NCBI GenBank assembly: GCA_017590115.1
Contig: JAGGNK010007448.1
Span: forward strand, 8,720,815 to 8,784,814
From: Montifringilla adamsi
Taxonomy: Eukaryota; Chordata; Aves; Passeriformes; Passeridae
Length of the DNA: 64,000 nucleotides
Reading direction: 5' to 3'
Position numbers and translations under genes: made by a program. Under the pieces are notes generated by a model. The model had not been told where the DNA came from. It saw nothing but the letters and a program-made list of their open reading frames with translations, and did not search any database. Shown here piece by piece: positions 24,551 to 36,184 of the stretch; positions within the stretch are counted from its first letter, which is position 1, and each line of letters begins with the position of its first letter.

Positions 24551-27500
24551 GCTGAGCTGCCAACACTAAGGAGCACTCCTGGAGCTGGCAGAGGGCAGTT
24601 CCTGTGCTCTCCACAGTTCCAGCCTTTCTCAGACACTGCCCCTGGCACTCCAGGACCAGCAGCACTGGAGAGGGGCTCCCTGCCAGCCCCTCAGCCCCAG
24701 GCTCCGAGTCCAGCTGCGCACACTTGTCCAGGAACAGCACCAGGATCCTGCTTCCCAGGGCAGAGCTGGAGCCAGGTTTCCCTTTGCCCCCTCTGCAGAC
24801 ACACAGTGAGCAAAGGTCCCCCCTGTCCCTTCTCTTCCTCAGAGAAAAAAAATCCTCATTTCTCCATGAAAATCCCATTTTCCCTTTGTTATCCACCTGC
24901 ACCATGGTAGCTGGGGTTGGGAATTGGCTGTAACTAAGAATGCAAGAGGGTCCTTTTATTTTATTTTTTTTTAATACCTCATTTAGTAGGTTAATATTCC
25001 ATGTTATTTTAGGCTGTTTGTTCTATACATCTGCCACCCAAGCCTGTACAGATGTTTTAGGATTCTTTAATCCTGACAAAGGACTTAGCGTTAAGGAAAA
25101 ATGGGTTACATAAAGATCCTTATCTCCTTAAGAAATAAAGCATGTTTTGGGCATATTGTGTACAAAACAAGACTAAAATAGAGACAGAACATTCTGGGGC
25201 CACTTACCAGATGTCCAGGTTGGGAGATGTGGGTCTGGTTTGCCTGCAGTTTTCCTGCCTGGCTCCTGAAGCAGAGTTACAGCCTGGGATAGACTCTGGG
25301 ATCCCTCTGGGGTGAGGGAAGAGAGAGATGAATCTGTGGGGGGCAAAAGTGCCAGCTCAGTATAGAATAGGGAATGACTGAGTTCATGTAACTTCCACTA
25401 ACAGCAGCCTCCTGGAGTAGAGGGCAGGAGTTTTGCTTGGGAGAGGACTTTTCCCAAGACAGCAGCTCAGGCTGATGCTCTGCCCAAGGCAGGAAAGGTG
25501 ATCCCAAGCTAAAAACCTCTCCCAGCCAGAGCTGTTGGAGTTTGCAGGCTCGTATACAGTATTTCATCCCATAAAATTGACACAGTTCTCACATTTTTGT
25601 GACTCTGGTGATTGATCCAGCCCCTGTAAATTACAAAAAGGAGTCACAATCCTCTAGGGTCTGAAGCAGAATATCAAAAGAGCATGGGCTCATGCTGCCT
25701 TAATTAAAACTTCATTTAATTAAAAACCTTGAGAGCTTTATTAGACTCAGTAATTGATTTAATTTTCTTCTGGAATTCTATTACAAAACACTTCCAGCAC
25801 ATTGGCTTTGGGATCTCCAGCACCATCCTCCTCCCTGAGCAGCACCTCTGCCCTCTCCAAGGGACAAATCCCAAGCTCCTTGGCCCAGCAGGTCCCAGAG
25901 TCTCAGGGGACATTCCTGCTCAGTGTGGGGATGAGGTCCTGGCTGGAACAGGCAGCACCTCAAAGCTCTCCCTTGTCAGAGGAGTTTCTCCTGTCCCTCA
26001 GCTGGTAGAGCAGCCAAACTGGTCTCCTCTTTCCAGAAGGAGTTGGGGAGTAGCTGCACGTGAGATTTGTGCTCTCAAACACACTCTGATCTCTCTGAGG
26101 TGACAGAAAACCCTCTGGCTTCTCCCCAGGGCTGAGCCTGCTTTGGCACCCTGGCATTCACTGTGGTTTTTGCAAACAGACCGTGTGCAGGGGGAGGGCA
26201 GGAAAGCCTAAATCCCCATCACAACAGGTTTTGCAGCACTTCCCAAAGGTGAGGGTGCCCTGTGCCACCCAGACAGGCTGGCATTGGCCTTCCTGAATTC
26301 CCTTTTTGCTCCCAGCTCTTCTCTTCACTTGCTGCCTCAGACCAAAGTGGGTGGCTCTGTGCTAGGAATCAGCTGCCACATTTCCCCCAGGCCAGGCTGC
26401 ATCTCTGTGCCAGGAAGGATTGGCAGAGGGGAGAGCTCTGGGAATTGCCCCAACACCTCCTCCCCAGCCAGCTGGCAGTGGATACTCTGGAGAGATGATG
26501 GGTGTTAAAGCCTTTCTGGTCAGGACACAGGGAATCAAACAGTAAAATAAGAATAATAAAAAAAAACCCTCGCCACCACACAATGATTGTCTGATCTATA
26601 TCTATTTCACAACATCCAGAATTAATAGGATACAGGAGTTAAAGCAACCATGGCAACTGAATGCAGAAAGGGCTGTCCTTGTAAATAAATGAATTCATAA
26701 ATAACTCACAAGTGCTGATATAAAAAGTCATGGGAATCTAATGCAATGCTAATGCAATTCAAGCCTTCCCTTTTTTCCATGCAGAATTAGAATATTGGGT
26801 GCGCCTGGCTTTGCTCCGTGCTACAAGTGTCATTCTTAAGATAATAGAACTTGCTAATTGTACCAGGAGCCAGGCTGTGATTGATGAGGGCTTTGGGTTT
26901 TTTTGTCTCCTTCATGTTCTTCCGAGCAAAATGTTGCACCAGTAAGTTACAGGCTGGAAGTGAATTACAGAAAGTTAGGGAGCAAGGAGCAGGGTTCATC
27001 CTGGCAGAGACACTCCAGCAAAACACATCCCTTGGGTGACCCTCAGCGTGGCATTTTTGGAAGCAATGTTCTCAGCTCTTCTCTCTGTGCTTCCTGTGGT
27101 TATAAAATATATTTCATATTATTGATGGAGGGGTAATTTTGCCATGGAGATCCACATAAGGAGATGGACAGTGCTGTGATCTACACCAAAATCAGCTTTA
27201 TTTCCTTGCAATGATTTCCCCCAGTTTGAAAATCGTTCTTGATAAATTTGAAGACAGTTTTGTCCTATGAACACTTTGTTCCTTTTTCTTGATGGTTTTT
27301 ATTGATATGGATTTTGCTACTGTTTGATGCTGGAAAGCCATTTTCTCCTTTGTACTACACAGTCTATGCATGATCGATGTCAAAAAGACTCTGAAAAGCT
27401 TTTGAACACCAGAAGTTTCTCTCAAACTGTCAGCAAAGCATTTTTCCAGGTTGCAGCCAAACCCTTCCTCAGACCTCTTGGATTGCCCGTGCCGATACTC

Positions 27501-27589
27501 CTGGGAGCACTGGGACAAAATTCCACTTAGCAAAAAAGAAAAAGGCGCAGTTTGCCCCACAGAAACGTGAGAGTTTGGCTTATCCCCCC
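24551..27589. other. Non-coding interval with scattered AT-rich islands
   Basis: No coding exon is recognised. The segment 26580-26780 is AT-rich and contains GCAACCATGGCAAC (26644-26657), one mismatch from a full RFX X-box, and a duplicated CTAATGCAA word at about 26739-26760. These are motif-level observations only. Confidence 0.5.
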
Positions 27590-28020
27590 AAAAACAGAGG
27601 TGGAGAAGGCTCAGGGATGGAGAATCGAGCCCAGAGGATGCAGGGGGTTCCCGCTGCTGGTCCTTCCCGCAGCACCGCTCCATCCCGCATCTTTGACGTA
27701 CCAGGGGGAACGGGCCGGGACACGAGACGAGGGGGACATGCCTGCTTCCCACCGAGAGAGCCTCGGGGGAGAGGTTTCGCCCTGAATTCCAACGTTTCGG
27801 AGTTGGTTTTCCCCGTCCCCGCCGCTCTCTGTCGCTGCGGCGCGGCAGCCGCAGCATCCCTGGGGCAGGAGCACCGCCACGTGGGGCGCGGCCGCAGGCA
27901 CAGCCCCGGCTCGGGGACACTGCGGGGACCCTCGGGGGCTGCGGGGACCCTCGGGGGCTGCCCACGCCCCGGCCATCGGGGCTGACCCTCGCCCCACACG
28001 GGAGATGCTGCCCGGGGAGT
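27590..28020. promoter_or_regulatory. Orphan CpG island
   Basis: CpG density is high from about 27590 to 28020, with GCGGCGCGGC and GGGGCGCGGCCGC stretches. A perfect 19-bp tandem duplication lies at 27922-27940 and 27941-27959. Several reading frames are open through the block on both strands, which is expected from stop-poor GC-rich sequence. None resembles a known protein. It may be an orphan CpG island or the promoter of an unannotated transcript. No TATA box or splice donor stands out. Confidence 0.5.
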
Positions 28021-31000
28021 TTGGGGTGCAGGGATGCTCACCTGCTCTTCCTTATTGGTTTTGAAAAAAGAATAATTTTAAAAAGAGCTATTACAATAAT
28101 GTACATTAAAATTGGATTATTAGAGATGTATTTAGAGCACCCCATCAAAAAGCACGGGGTGTTTTGGGTTCCTGGCCCAGTGGACCCTCTCGTGCTGACA
28201 GTGATGCCAGCATGGTTAATCCCAGGCAGTGAGGACTCAACATTAACTGATGCTCTGGAATGAAGCCCAAGAAACAGGAAAATCTGGCCTTCCATTGATC
28301 CCACTGGGCTGAATGCTGTCCCTAAAGCTGACACTTGGCCAATGCCCAGGGGAGGTGAGTTCATTGATTCAGAGGCACAAACCCCTTTGCCAAGCCAAGG
28401 CTTGTCTCTGCTCTCTCCTGTCACCCAGCACTGTGGGTGACACAAGAGGAGGTTGCTGTGGCTAAAGTGACCCCAGAGCAGATCAATCTCATCCAGACTG
28501 GAGGATCCTGATGGATCTATGCAATGAGTTTAACAGGAGCCATCTGCACATGATATGATTGAGATATAGTCTTGATGAATGGGAAATCAGGGAACTGAGA
28601 TTCCCAGAGAAAAGCTGTTCCTTTGACCTGAAATATCACCCTTAGAGCAGCACTTTGCAGAGCCAGAGGGTTTGGGAGGCTTTCTCAGCCATCCCACCAA
28701 AGCTCAGCTCCACAAGGCAGCAATGGATTGGGTTTTACTGCCTCCTGCTTAAATTAGACCCAGCCTACAAAGGAACAGAAGGCAATAATGACACTTCTCC
28801 TCGAGTTTTCTGCATAATAAGCAGTTTCTGACATCAGCCAGATCAGGACTCGCCAACATGATGCAGCAACAAGCTTTGGCAGGAATTCTGTCCCTGGCAA
28901 AGCATCCCATTCTATTTTCATTTGTTTTAGAGACAGTTACTCACTCACCATATGTGTGCAGCTGGCTCCTGCTCCAATCCCCGCAGGCCAGCAGGGATCT
29001 TTCCATGACTCCAGCATCTTTAAAATAGCCACCTTCCCATTTTCCAGAGGTGGAGGGAACAGCCAGCCCAGCAAGGCTCTGTCTTTTGGGCTAGTCAAGT
29101 GTCCCTGCTATAGAACAACACATATTTTTATGTGCATCAACCTTTTTGTGAGTTCACTGGGATCCCACCCACACTGACACCAGACTTTCCCTCCCTGTCC
29201 TGATTCCTGCAGCAGGGAGGGAGCAGTTTTCTGGGGCAGAGGGGAAGCAAGCAGCCCCCAGCCCCCCAAGCATCCCCTGGTTTGTTTTTAGAGCAGCAGA
29301 GGCTGGCAGCAGCAGATTATTATGCCCAAAAGCAGCCTGAGGTGTCACGTAGATGGAATACATCAAACATTACTGTCTCACCAAGCCTCACACCAATCAT
29401 TTATTTCTTTAGAAACTGCAGACTGCTCTAGTTTTATATTTCACAAGTCACCTGTAAAATATATATCCATAAAACCCTTCCAGGAGGAGGATTCCTGCAG
29501 GGACATGGCAGCCTGGCCTCGCTGAGCTCCACAACCCAACCATCTGTGCTGGCACTGCTGCTCCCCAGCCTGCAGGGTGCTCAGTGCAGGGCTTGCTGCT
29601 CTGTACATCCCTCACTCCCTCGGGATGCAAAGCTGCCAAACCCCAAATGACACCCCAAAACTCTGCAGCCCTGGGGAGCTGGGAGAGCCAGCAGCTCGGG
29701 GTGCTGCTCCAAGGCTGCACCCGGGGCTTGCAGGGCTGCAGAACTGGGAATTAGTTCCACTTTCTGCTACATGTCTTTTTATTTGGTTAGTCTAATAGGC
29801 TGCATTATTATTTAACACATGCAAATCTCCTCAAACTGATTAAAGATGACATTTCCAGCCACGAGATGAGATCTGGAAAGAAGTAATAAGGAAAAATTAT
29901 TTCACAAGCTTTTACACTTTAGATGTGCAAGTAGGATCAATTACGTTTAAAATTTAAGGCCAGACTGAACCCTAAATCTCCTTTAAGGAAAAGGAAAGAG
30001 TTAAGTCCTTCATTTGTTTTATTTCTTGCTCAGCAAAACCCAAGGAAGTTTAAGATGCTGCTGGTTTTGAATGGTGCTTTTGGATATGACTGGAAGGCAG
30101 CAGTGAATGCTTGAAAAACACCATGTTAACACTTTATTATCTTTAAAGCCTGAAGAATTATGGATGTCTACACGGCTCTGGAATTGCTGGGGAAGTAATT
30201 GTTTCTGGGTCACCCAAGGAAACTTGTTGACTATTTTTCTGGATATTCTCTTCAGCGCATGGATTTTTATTTACTGATTTCTGCTGGGGACCAAACGGTG
30301 CTGAGTGCCAGACATTTATAAAGCACAATCTCCGTTTCAAATAAAAAGTGGCCAAAATGGTCAGTTAGGCTGTGGAATGCATATTTTTTCAGAGATAGAG
30401 AGAAAGAGAGAGAAGGAGAGTCTTGCAATGAGTTCATTCCCCCAGCAGCTAGGTGGACATTGTTATTTTTTGTAAAACAGGTGTGGAAAGGTTAAAGACC
30501 AAATATGGGTGTGATTTTTCTGAGGTTCAGGTATTTTATAGGGTTGAATACACCTTAAAGCCTCCATCACATGAACCTGTAATGAGAACCTCTCCATAAA
30601 ACCTTGCTTACGCCTGCAGAAGTGTAATGTTTAGCTCTCCACAAGTAATAGTATTGAAAGCTTTCCTAGGCATGGGTCAGGCCCATTTTATTGTAAGTGC
30701 AGATCCATTCAAAGTGCAAAAGGACTGAGCTAAAGGACATCTCAATATTACAGAGCTGTTACTCCAGCTCCAGCCTAAACGACCTGAGCAGGCTGAAGGC
30801 AGCAGGGCTGGAGGTCAGCACCCCCAGGGAAAGATCACACTCACAAAATGACTCAAAAATGGGGAGGGAACAGCTCTGCAGGTTTGACTCCCCTGCTCAT
30901 CTCGGGCTGAAATGAGATTGACTCCATGGGCTAACACTGGAGCCATCCATCCACACAAGGGCTGTCCATGATGGGCATTTGCTGGCAAAAATCCCCCTCC

Positions 31001-31149
31001 AAATGGGAAGAAAAAGATGTTTCCATTACGAAATGATTGTGACGACTCAGCTGCAGTTTTTTGCCCTCAGCCTCGAAGGCATTTCTTGCATTCCTGCCTC
31101 AGCACACCACCTTAGCGGCCCTTCACGTGCAGCACCACAGCAATTCATC
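28021..31149. other. Non-coding interval, nothing recognised
   Basis: Only short frames are present. A purine-rich GA tract lies at about 30391-30420. No confident transposon or RNA gene was found. Confidence 0.5.
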
Positions 31150-31680
31150 ATTACCCAGTCTCCAAATTATTCTAGTGTTGATTAAATTAGTAAATGCAAT
31201 CACAATCTGAAGCAAGTTAATTGAGAGAATTTATTTGGCCCTGACAGTTTTATGCATGTTTGATTAAGTATTATAAGGTTTGTTTTTGATTTTGCATAAT
31301 TTAACTTTAAATCCTGCGCCGGGTGGGGGAGGGAGCATCAACTATTAATGACCAAAATAAACTCTTTTAAGACGCACATATTTATGATTTATTTCTAAAG
31401 GCAGTATCTTCCAGATTTTTTTGTTCTGTTGCCAAAGTGACAAATATGTTTAAAGCAATATTTTGAGCCGTCCGCTTCTCGCTATAAATCTTGCGAAATG
31501 TGCACAATTCATTAAAAGTTTTGAAAGAAGTACAAGTTAGCATTTATATTGCAACAAGTGACATATAAATGTGTATGTTTGTCTTCAGAGAGGGCCATAA
31601 AACACCCGAGGCCTCGCCGGCCGCGCTGACGGGGACTAATGGCCCGCTCTCGGGGCTGGTGATGAGTTCCATCACAAATC
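31150..31680. promoter_or_regulatory. Candidate conserved non-coding element: AT-rich core joined to CpG-rich edge
   Basis: The AT-rich part (31150-31560) is dense in ATTA/TAAT, TTTATG and AATTTA words: GTTGATTAAATTAG, AAGTTAATTGAG, TTTTGCATAATTTAA and CTATTAATGACC. It breaks abruptly into a short CpG-rich stretch at about 31606-31665. This texture is typical of deeply conserved enhancers near developmental regulators. Conservation itself cannot be judged from one sequence, and no coding frame of note is present. Confidence 0.35.
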
Positions 31681-31954
31681 TCCAACGCTGTCAGCACAAA
31701 ACTGTTCAATCAACAGGAATATGAGTTGTGTCTTTAGTAAAATTAGCACGGGGAAGAAATACAGCCCCGAGGGCTGTGGGCGGGTTCCCTGCGGGCTCTG
31801 CTCGGAGCCCTCCTTCAGGATCTGATCTCCCTGAATGTCAAAGCCGCCATTCCTGCCTGACCCCAGGGCACTGCCTTGTTCACGGAGCATTTCAGCAGCA
31901 CAGAGGTCAAAATGCGCCAGGCAGAAAATTGAACGGGGCTGTGCTGGTTTTTGT

Positions 31955-32062
31955 CACAGAATCAGGGAATGGTTTGGGTTGGAAGGGACTTAAAACCTCA
32001 TCTCATCCCGCCCCCTGCCAGGGGCAGGGACAGCATCCAGAGACCAGGCCAGCCTGGCCATG
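31955..32062 (-). mobile_element. CR1 LINE 3' end, antisense
   Basis: This is the reverse complement of the CR1 3' terminus: 'gtcacagaatcagggaat', 'ggtttgggttggaaggga', 'cttaaaacctcatc', 'ccctgccaggggcaggga' and 'ccaggccagcctgg'. These are the last roughly 100 bp of a CR1 copy inserted in minus orientation, with the tail at the low-coordinate end. Confidence 0.9.
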
Positions 32063-32895
32063 AGCTGAAGGTCACCTAAAAAACTAGAGGGGTCAGCCTT
32101 GGCAGCGGTGCACACACGGGTTTGGAACACTCAGTGGAACTCCCTGGGGTTTTCTGGAGGGGAGGAAAGACCTTTCCCACCCGAGGGATTCCTGCACTGC
32201 CACAATTCCATTCAGCAGCACCTTCGTGATTCCCCGAGGCGAGGAAGACAAAGTGCCTTCATAATTTTGTTGCTCGGGCTGAAATTCCCATCTCTGGGTT
32301 ATGACTCCAGTCCCAAAGAACGGCAGAGGGAAATAAATGGAATGAGGGTGGCTCTCCTGCTTCTCCAAGTCACCAAGCAGCTGCTCCCAGTTCCAAGCTA
32401 CCGGGGAAATTTATCAGCTCCTCACATCCCCTTCTCCCTGCCACAGGGACGTGGAGATGCCAATTTCCCGGGAGAACTCCCCAGAATTCCCTTATCCAGA
32501 ATTCCCTCTGGCGTTTCAGGATCAAAGTGCTCCGCAGGGCAGGGGAAGGGCCTGGCAGGAGCTCTGGGACACCAGGAGGGCTTTGGGCTGTGCAGAGCAG
32601 CAGCTCTGAGAGGTGACAGATGGTCCGAGTTATAATTATTTAATGTTTTTCCACTGTGACAGAAAGCGGGGCAGGGAGCCAACGCCAAAGTTGTGTTTTC
32701 TTTCCATTATGGAGAAGAATTCCGAATTAAATCCAAGGGCAACCAGCAGGGAGGAAGTTGTTTTCCTTCCCTTGTATCGTTGGGAATTTTTCTCCACCTG
32801 TTTGTTTTTTAGGAACTTTTTGGCGTCTTTTGGGGACTCTCTGGACAGCTCTTGGGTGCTGCTCTGGTTACGCTGGAAACGGAACCTCAGCCCTC
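32063..32895. other. Non-coding interval upstream of the TMEM250 promoter region
   Basis: No exon or repeat is recognised. A 178-codon open frame at 32099-32635 has no family resemblance and no supporting splice or promoter context. Confidence 0.5.
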
Positions 32896-33117
32896 GTGTG
32901 ACCCCGATGTGACCCCGGTGTGACCCCCCAGAGTGACCCCCGGTGTGACCCCCGGTGTCACTCCTCCGGTGTGACCTCCTCTGTGTAACCTCTGGTGTGA
33001 CCCCTCGGTGTGATCCCCGGTGTAATCCCCGGTGAGACCCCCGGTGTAATCCCCGCTGTGACCCCCTGTGTGACCCCCGGTGTCACCCCTCCGGTGTGAC
33101 CCCTCTGGTGTGACCAG
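32896..33117. repeat. GTGTGACCCCCG-type minisatellite next to the TMEM250 CpG island
   Basis: About 220 bp is built from degenerate units of roughly 12 bp (GGTGTGACCCCC and variants with TGATCC, TGTAATCC or TGAGACC), interspersed with slightly longer units. The array ends a few bases before the CpG island begins. Each unit contains TGACCC, the reverse complement of GGGTCA. The array explains repeated Gly-Val-Thr-Pro and Gly-His-Thr peptides in minus-strand open frames, which are not genes. Confidence 0.93.
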
Positions 33118-33660
33118 GCCCGGCCGCCCCGGTTGCCAGGGCAACGCGTCCCCGCCACTTCGGCGGGGCCCGGGCCTCGCCCTGCGGCGGCGGGAGCTCC
33201 GCCCCGGGGCCCGGCGGTGCGGCAGCGCTCGGTCACTGCCCGCCGCGCCCGGGGCTCCCCATCGCCGGGGGGAATCGCGGCCGAGCGGGGCTGCCGGGAA
33301 GGGCAGGCCGAGCTCCCTCCGCAGCCGCTGCCGCGGTCCGTTCGGGATCGGTGTAGGCGGAGTTGGCGTTTCCGCCGCTCCCGGCGCTCGTCCCTCGGCT
33401 CTAACCTTTATTTGTCATTGTCCCCAACCTCGTGCGGCTCCTCCCGGAGCGCTCGGGGCCCACCGGAGGATGCCGTGGGCTGCGGGCGGGTGGGAGCTGC
33501 CGGTGCTCCCCCTCCGGGCGTGGGGAGCGCCCCGAGCCCCGGTGGGCGCGGAGGTTCCCGCTCCCTGCTCACCGTGCCGCCCTCCGTACCGGGGAGGGAG
33601 GGAAATCTCCTGGAAACGAAAGAGTTCTGGGCGTTTTTAACGGCCTGGCGAGGCCGCCAC
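33118..33660 (+). promoter_or_regulatory. CpG island, probable TMEM250 promoter and 5' non-coding exon
   Basis: This is a dense CpG island of about 540 bp with CCGGCC, GCGGCGG and CCGCGG words and no TATA box. It lies about 2.7 kb upstream of the TMEM250 coding exon in the same orientation. TMEM250 orthologues have their frame in the last exon with non-coding sequence upstream, so a GC-rich promoter with exon 1 here fits. An RFX-type palindrome sits at its left edge. The transcription start and the exon 1 donor cannot be fixed from sequence; several GGTG words are possible donors. Long open frames in all directions are stop-poor GC artefacts. Confidence 0.7.
33132..33145. promoter_or_regulatory. 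RFX X-box-like palindrome
   Basis: The sequence GTTGCCAGGGCAAC has two perfect X-box half sites (GTTGCC and GGCAAC) with a 2-bp centre, matching the RFX dimer consensus GTTGCC-nn-GGCAAC. It lies at the upstream edge of the TMEM250 CpG island. RFX sites in CpG-island promoters are well known. Binding here is inferred. Confidence 0.6.
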
Positions 33661-33802
33661 GAGCTGGGGGTGCCTGGGGGACACGGAGGTGGCTCCCCTG
33701 GGGATCCTGGGATGGTGCCCCGGGATGACCCAGCCGGCCCCAAAACGATGGAGCGGTGTCCCAGCTTTGTGTGGGCACCACGGGCGAAACACAGGCTGGG
33801 GG
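33661..33802 (+). other. CpG-island shore, probable TMEM250 intron 1 start
   Basis: GC-rich but CpG-poorer sequence lies between the island and a CR1 insertion. No further feature is recognised. Confidence 0.4.
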
Positions 33803-34012
33803 ATAATCACAGGATCACTGCAAGTTTGGGGTTGGAAAGGACTTAAAAACTCACCCCATCCACGGACAGGGACGTTCCACTGTGCCAGGCTGCTCCAAGC
33901 CCTGTCCTGGGACACTTCCAGGGATCCAGGGGCACCCACCCCGTGCCAGGGCCTTGCCACCCTCCCAGGGGAGGATCTGCTGTTCCACGTTCAGTTTGGA
34001 AAATCTGTGCTC
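33803..34012 (-). mobile_element. CR1 LINE 3' fragment, antisense, in the presumed TMEM250 intron
   Basis: On the + strand it reads as the reverse complement of CR1: 'aatcacaggatcactgca', 'gtttggggttggaaagga', 'cttaaaaactca', 'aggctgctccaagccctg', 'tcctgggacacttccagg', 'ccagggccttgccaccct', then a degenerate 'cagtttggaaaatctg'. It carries internal deletions and has no coding capacity. It lies less than 200 bp downstream of the CpG island. Confidence 0.88.
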
Positions 34013-36179
34013 CCTGCGTGATGCCCCAGGACATGAAACACATTCTCTCTGTGGCAGGAGAAAGTGAGCAGCACAAGATTTTCTGTCCTGGCATTGAGTA
34101 GCAGCTCCCTGATTGTTCCCAGCATGGATCACAAGCTGGAATCATTATATTGCTGAGTGCTGAGCTCTTTTTAGAGTCTTCACGGGCTTAAAAATTCATG
34201 CTTGAGGAGAGGCCTGGTAAATGCCGGCGTTTTAATGCACAAAATGAGCAAATTGAAAACGGTTGTGTTGTTTTGTCTTTTAGATCAGCTCCTGTGCAGA
34301 GAGTTGTGAGTTCGTGAAGCACCTCAGCAGTTTCTGTCGCTCTTCCTAGAAGGTGTCACAGGAAAACTTCACTCTTGTGTTCCAAGAATCGAGTGGCATC
34401 CCAGAACGGCCTGAGTTGGATGGCAGCACCCCTAAAATGTAATAATCCAGAGTTTCTTTTGTCCTCCCAGTGTTCCAGTGTTGATGTTTGAGTTCATCCA
34501 AGGAGCGTGAACCCACCAGAGGCTGTTTGTGCCCGGGGTGGGCACAGCAGCTGCGCAAGAGTTTGCTGGAAAAGTTTGTGAGGGAAGTTGCAAGGAGAGG
34601 CTGCATCGTCAGGAATGGAATATTCTGGATCCCCAGCCTGGGATTTTTGACCTGTCTTGCTTTAGACCTCCAAAAAATAGCTCTGAGAGCAAACTGTGAG
34701 CAGTTCACAGCCACCATGGGGGAAGTGTGTGGGGTCCCCTGCTCCAGAGCTGGGTTGGGTTTAGGCAGTGCTGGCTCAGAGTCTGAGCAGTTCCTGTGCC
34801 TTGCTAAAGCCACATTTCTGACTGGCATTTCCTGCTCCTGACAGGAAACAGGGCAAGAGGCACCCACAATTATGAGGGTGTCTCTGATGATTGAGGAGAA
34901 CCCTTGGTTTCCTGAATTCCTTAAATGATAATTTAGCCCTTACTCCTTTTTGGGAGTCCCTGATCCGTGTAGAGACAATACTGGCTCACATTTCTGTGAG
35001 GGCAAAAAGGAATTGGAACGTGGGGCTGAGCAGATCAGAGCTGGAATTTCCATTTCCATGGAATTTGAGGCAGGAAGCAGGGCAGAGACTTCCCCACTGA
35101 TACACATTGAATCAGAGAAGGATTTTTGGTATCAAAACTACAATTTCCTGCAGCTTTATCATTTGCTTTTTGGTTAGTTCTGTTAGTAATGAAACTAAAG
35201 AATTCTTGAAGTAACTCTTGAATTAGTTTTAATTTAAAGAGCAGTCAGATTTTGGGTTCAACAAAGGAAAGATCTGCCTGGGTCTGAGCGCTTGGGTGTG
35301 CGAGGGGTCTGGGGAAGTCCCTGTTGTTTTCCAGCATTATCTGATGAGTGCATTGTCATTTCATAATTCCCGGAATTTGGCACATCAGAAGCCTGGGGTG
35401 AAGCAGAGAGCAGCTCAGAGGCTCCTGCTCATCACTCACACAACAACAATGGGTGTGTGGAAGGATGTTAAGATTACAAATCCTAAACACTGCAGAAGAT
35501 CAAGATAATTTCACTTATCTCTGCAGGTCCCCAAGGGGAGAATAAACTGGTGGCTGCCTTTGAAAGGCTGCCTGGCCTGGCCTTGCAGTGACAGTGAGAG
35601 CACAAGGCTGGCCTGAGCCAGGGGAGGTACATCCTGTGGAGTGTGAAAAACACGATTGCCTCATTGTTCTTCCAAGACCTTCCATTATTTTCAGTTTGTT
35701 TATTTGGTGAAGCTTTGCCAAGTTTGGAAATGAGCGCAAATCTGGAATGCACTTGCGAAAGTACTCAGAGAACTCTTTTTTTTTTTTCTTTTAAAGGAAA
35801 TGTGACCCCATGTGCAAACACATACATTAATATTACTGCTCTCACATGAATATTATTGCTCAGGTGGGTGGGCTCTGGAGGGTGGCTCTTAGATTAGGAA
35901 AGATCTATGAATTAGCCAGGATAATTTCAGACCAAAACTCTTGCTGCGTTAACACTGGATAAAGTTTATAACAAGCTACAAGTGTTGCTGGCTGGGGAAT
36001 TTATTTGCAATCTGGCATGGAAATAGAGCGTGTTTGTGTGGGGAATAAGAAGCAAAGAGGCAAAACAAAGACGTTTTAAGGGAAGAAGCTGAGATTTGGA
36101 AAGCAGTTGTAAGGAAGCGCTGATACGGAAATCGGCTGGGATCAGTTGCTCTATTCAGCAGCTTCAGGAGAACCCAAAC
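34013..36179 (+). other. Probable TMEM250 intron 1
   Basis: Non-coding sequence lies between the CpG-island promoter and the coding exon. A T-run (about 35777-35791) is present. No exon, RNA gene or further transposon is recognised. Assignment as intron depends on the transcript starting in the upstream CpG island. Confidence 0.55.
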
Positions 36180-36184
36180 TTTGT

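Noticed and set aside
24094..24910. Frames containing Trp-Met-Asp-Gly or Ile-His-Pro-Ser repeats
   Set aside because: They are translations of the CCAT microsatellite.
27198..27965. 255-codon minus-strand frame
   Set aside because: It opens with GTG in a CpG island, and the downstream part has no resemblance to a known protein. GC bias accounts for much of its length.
32887..33846. Long frames through the TMEM250 CpG island and adjoining minisatellite
   Set aside because: Stop-poor GC-rich sequence and a 12-bp repeat explain them. Compositions are Pro/Arg/Gly-rich with no domain.
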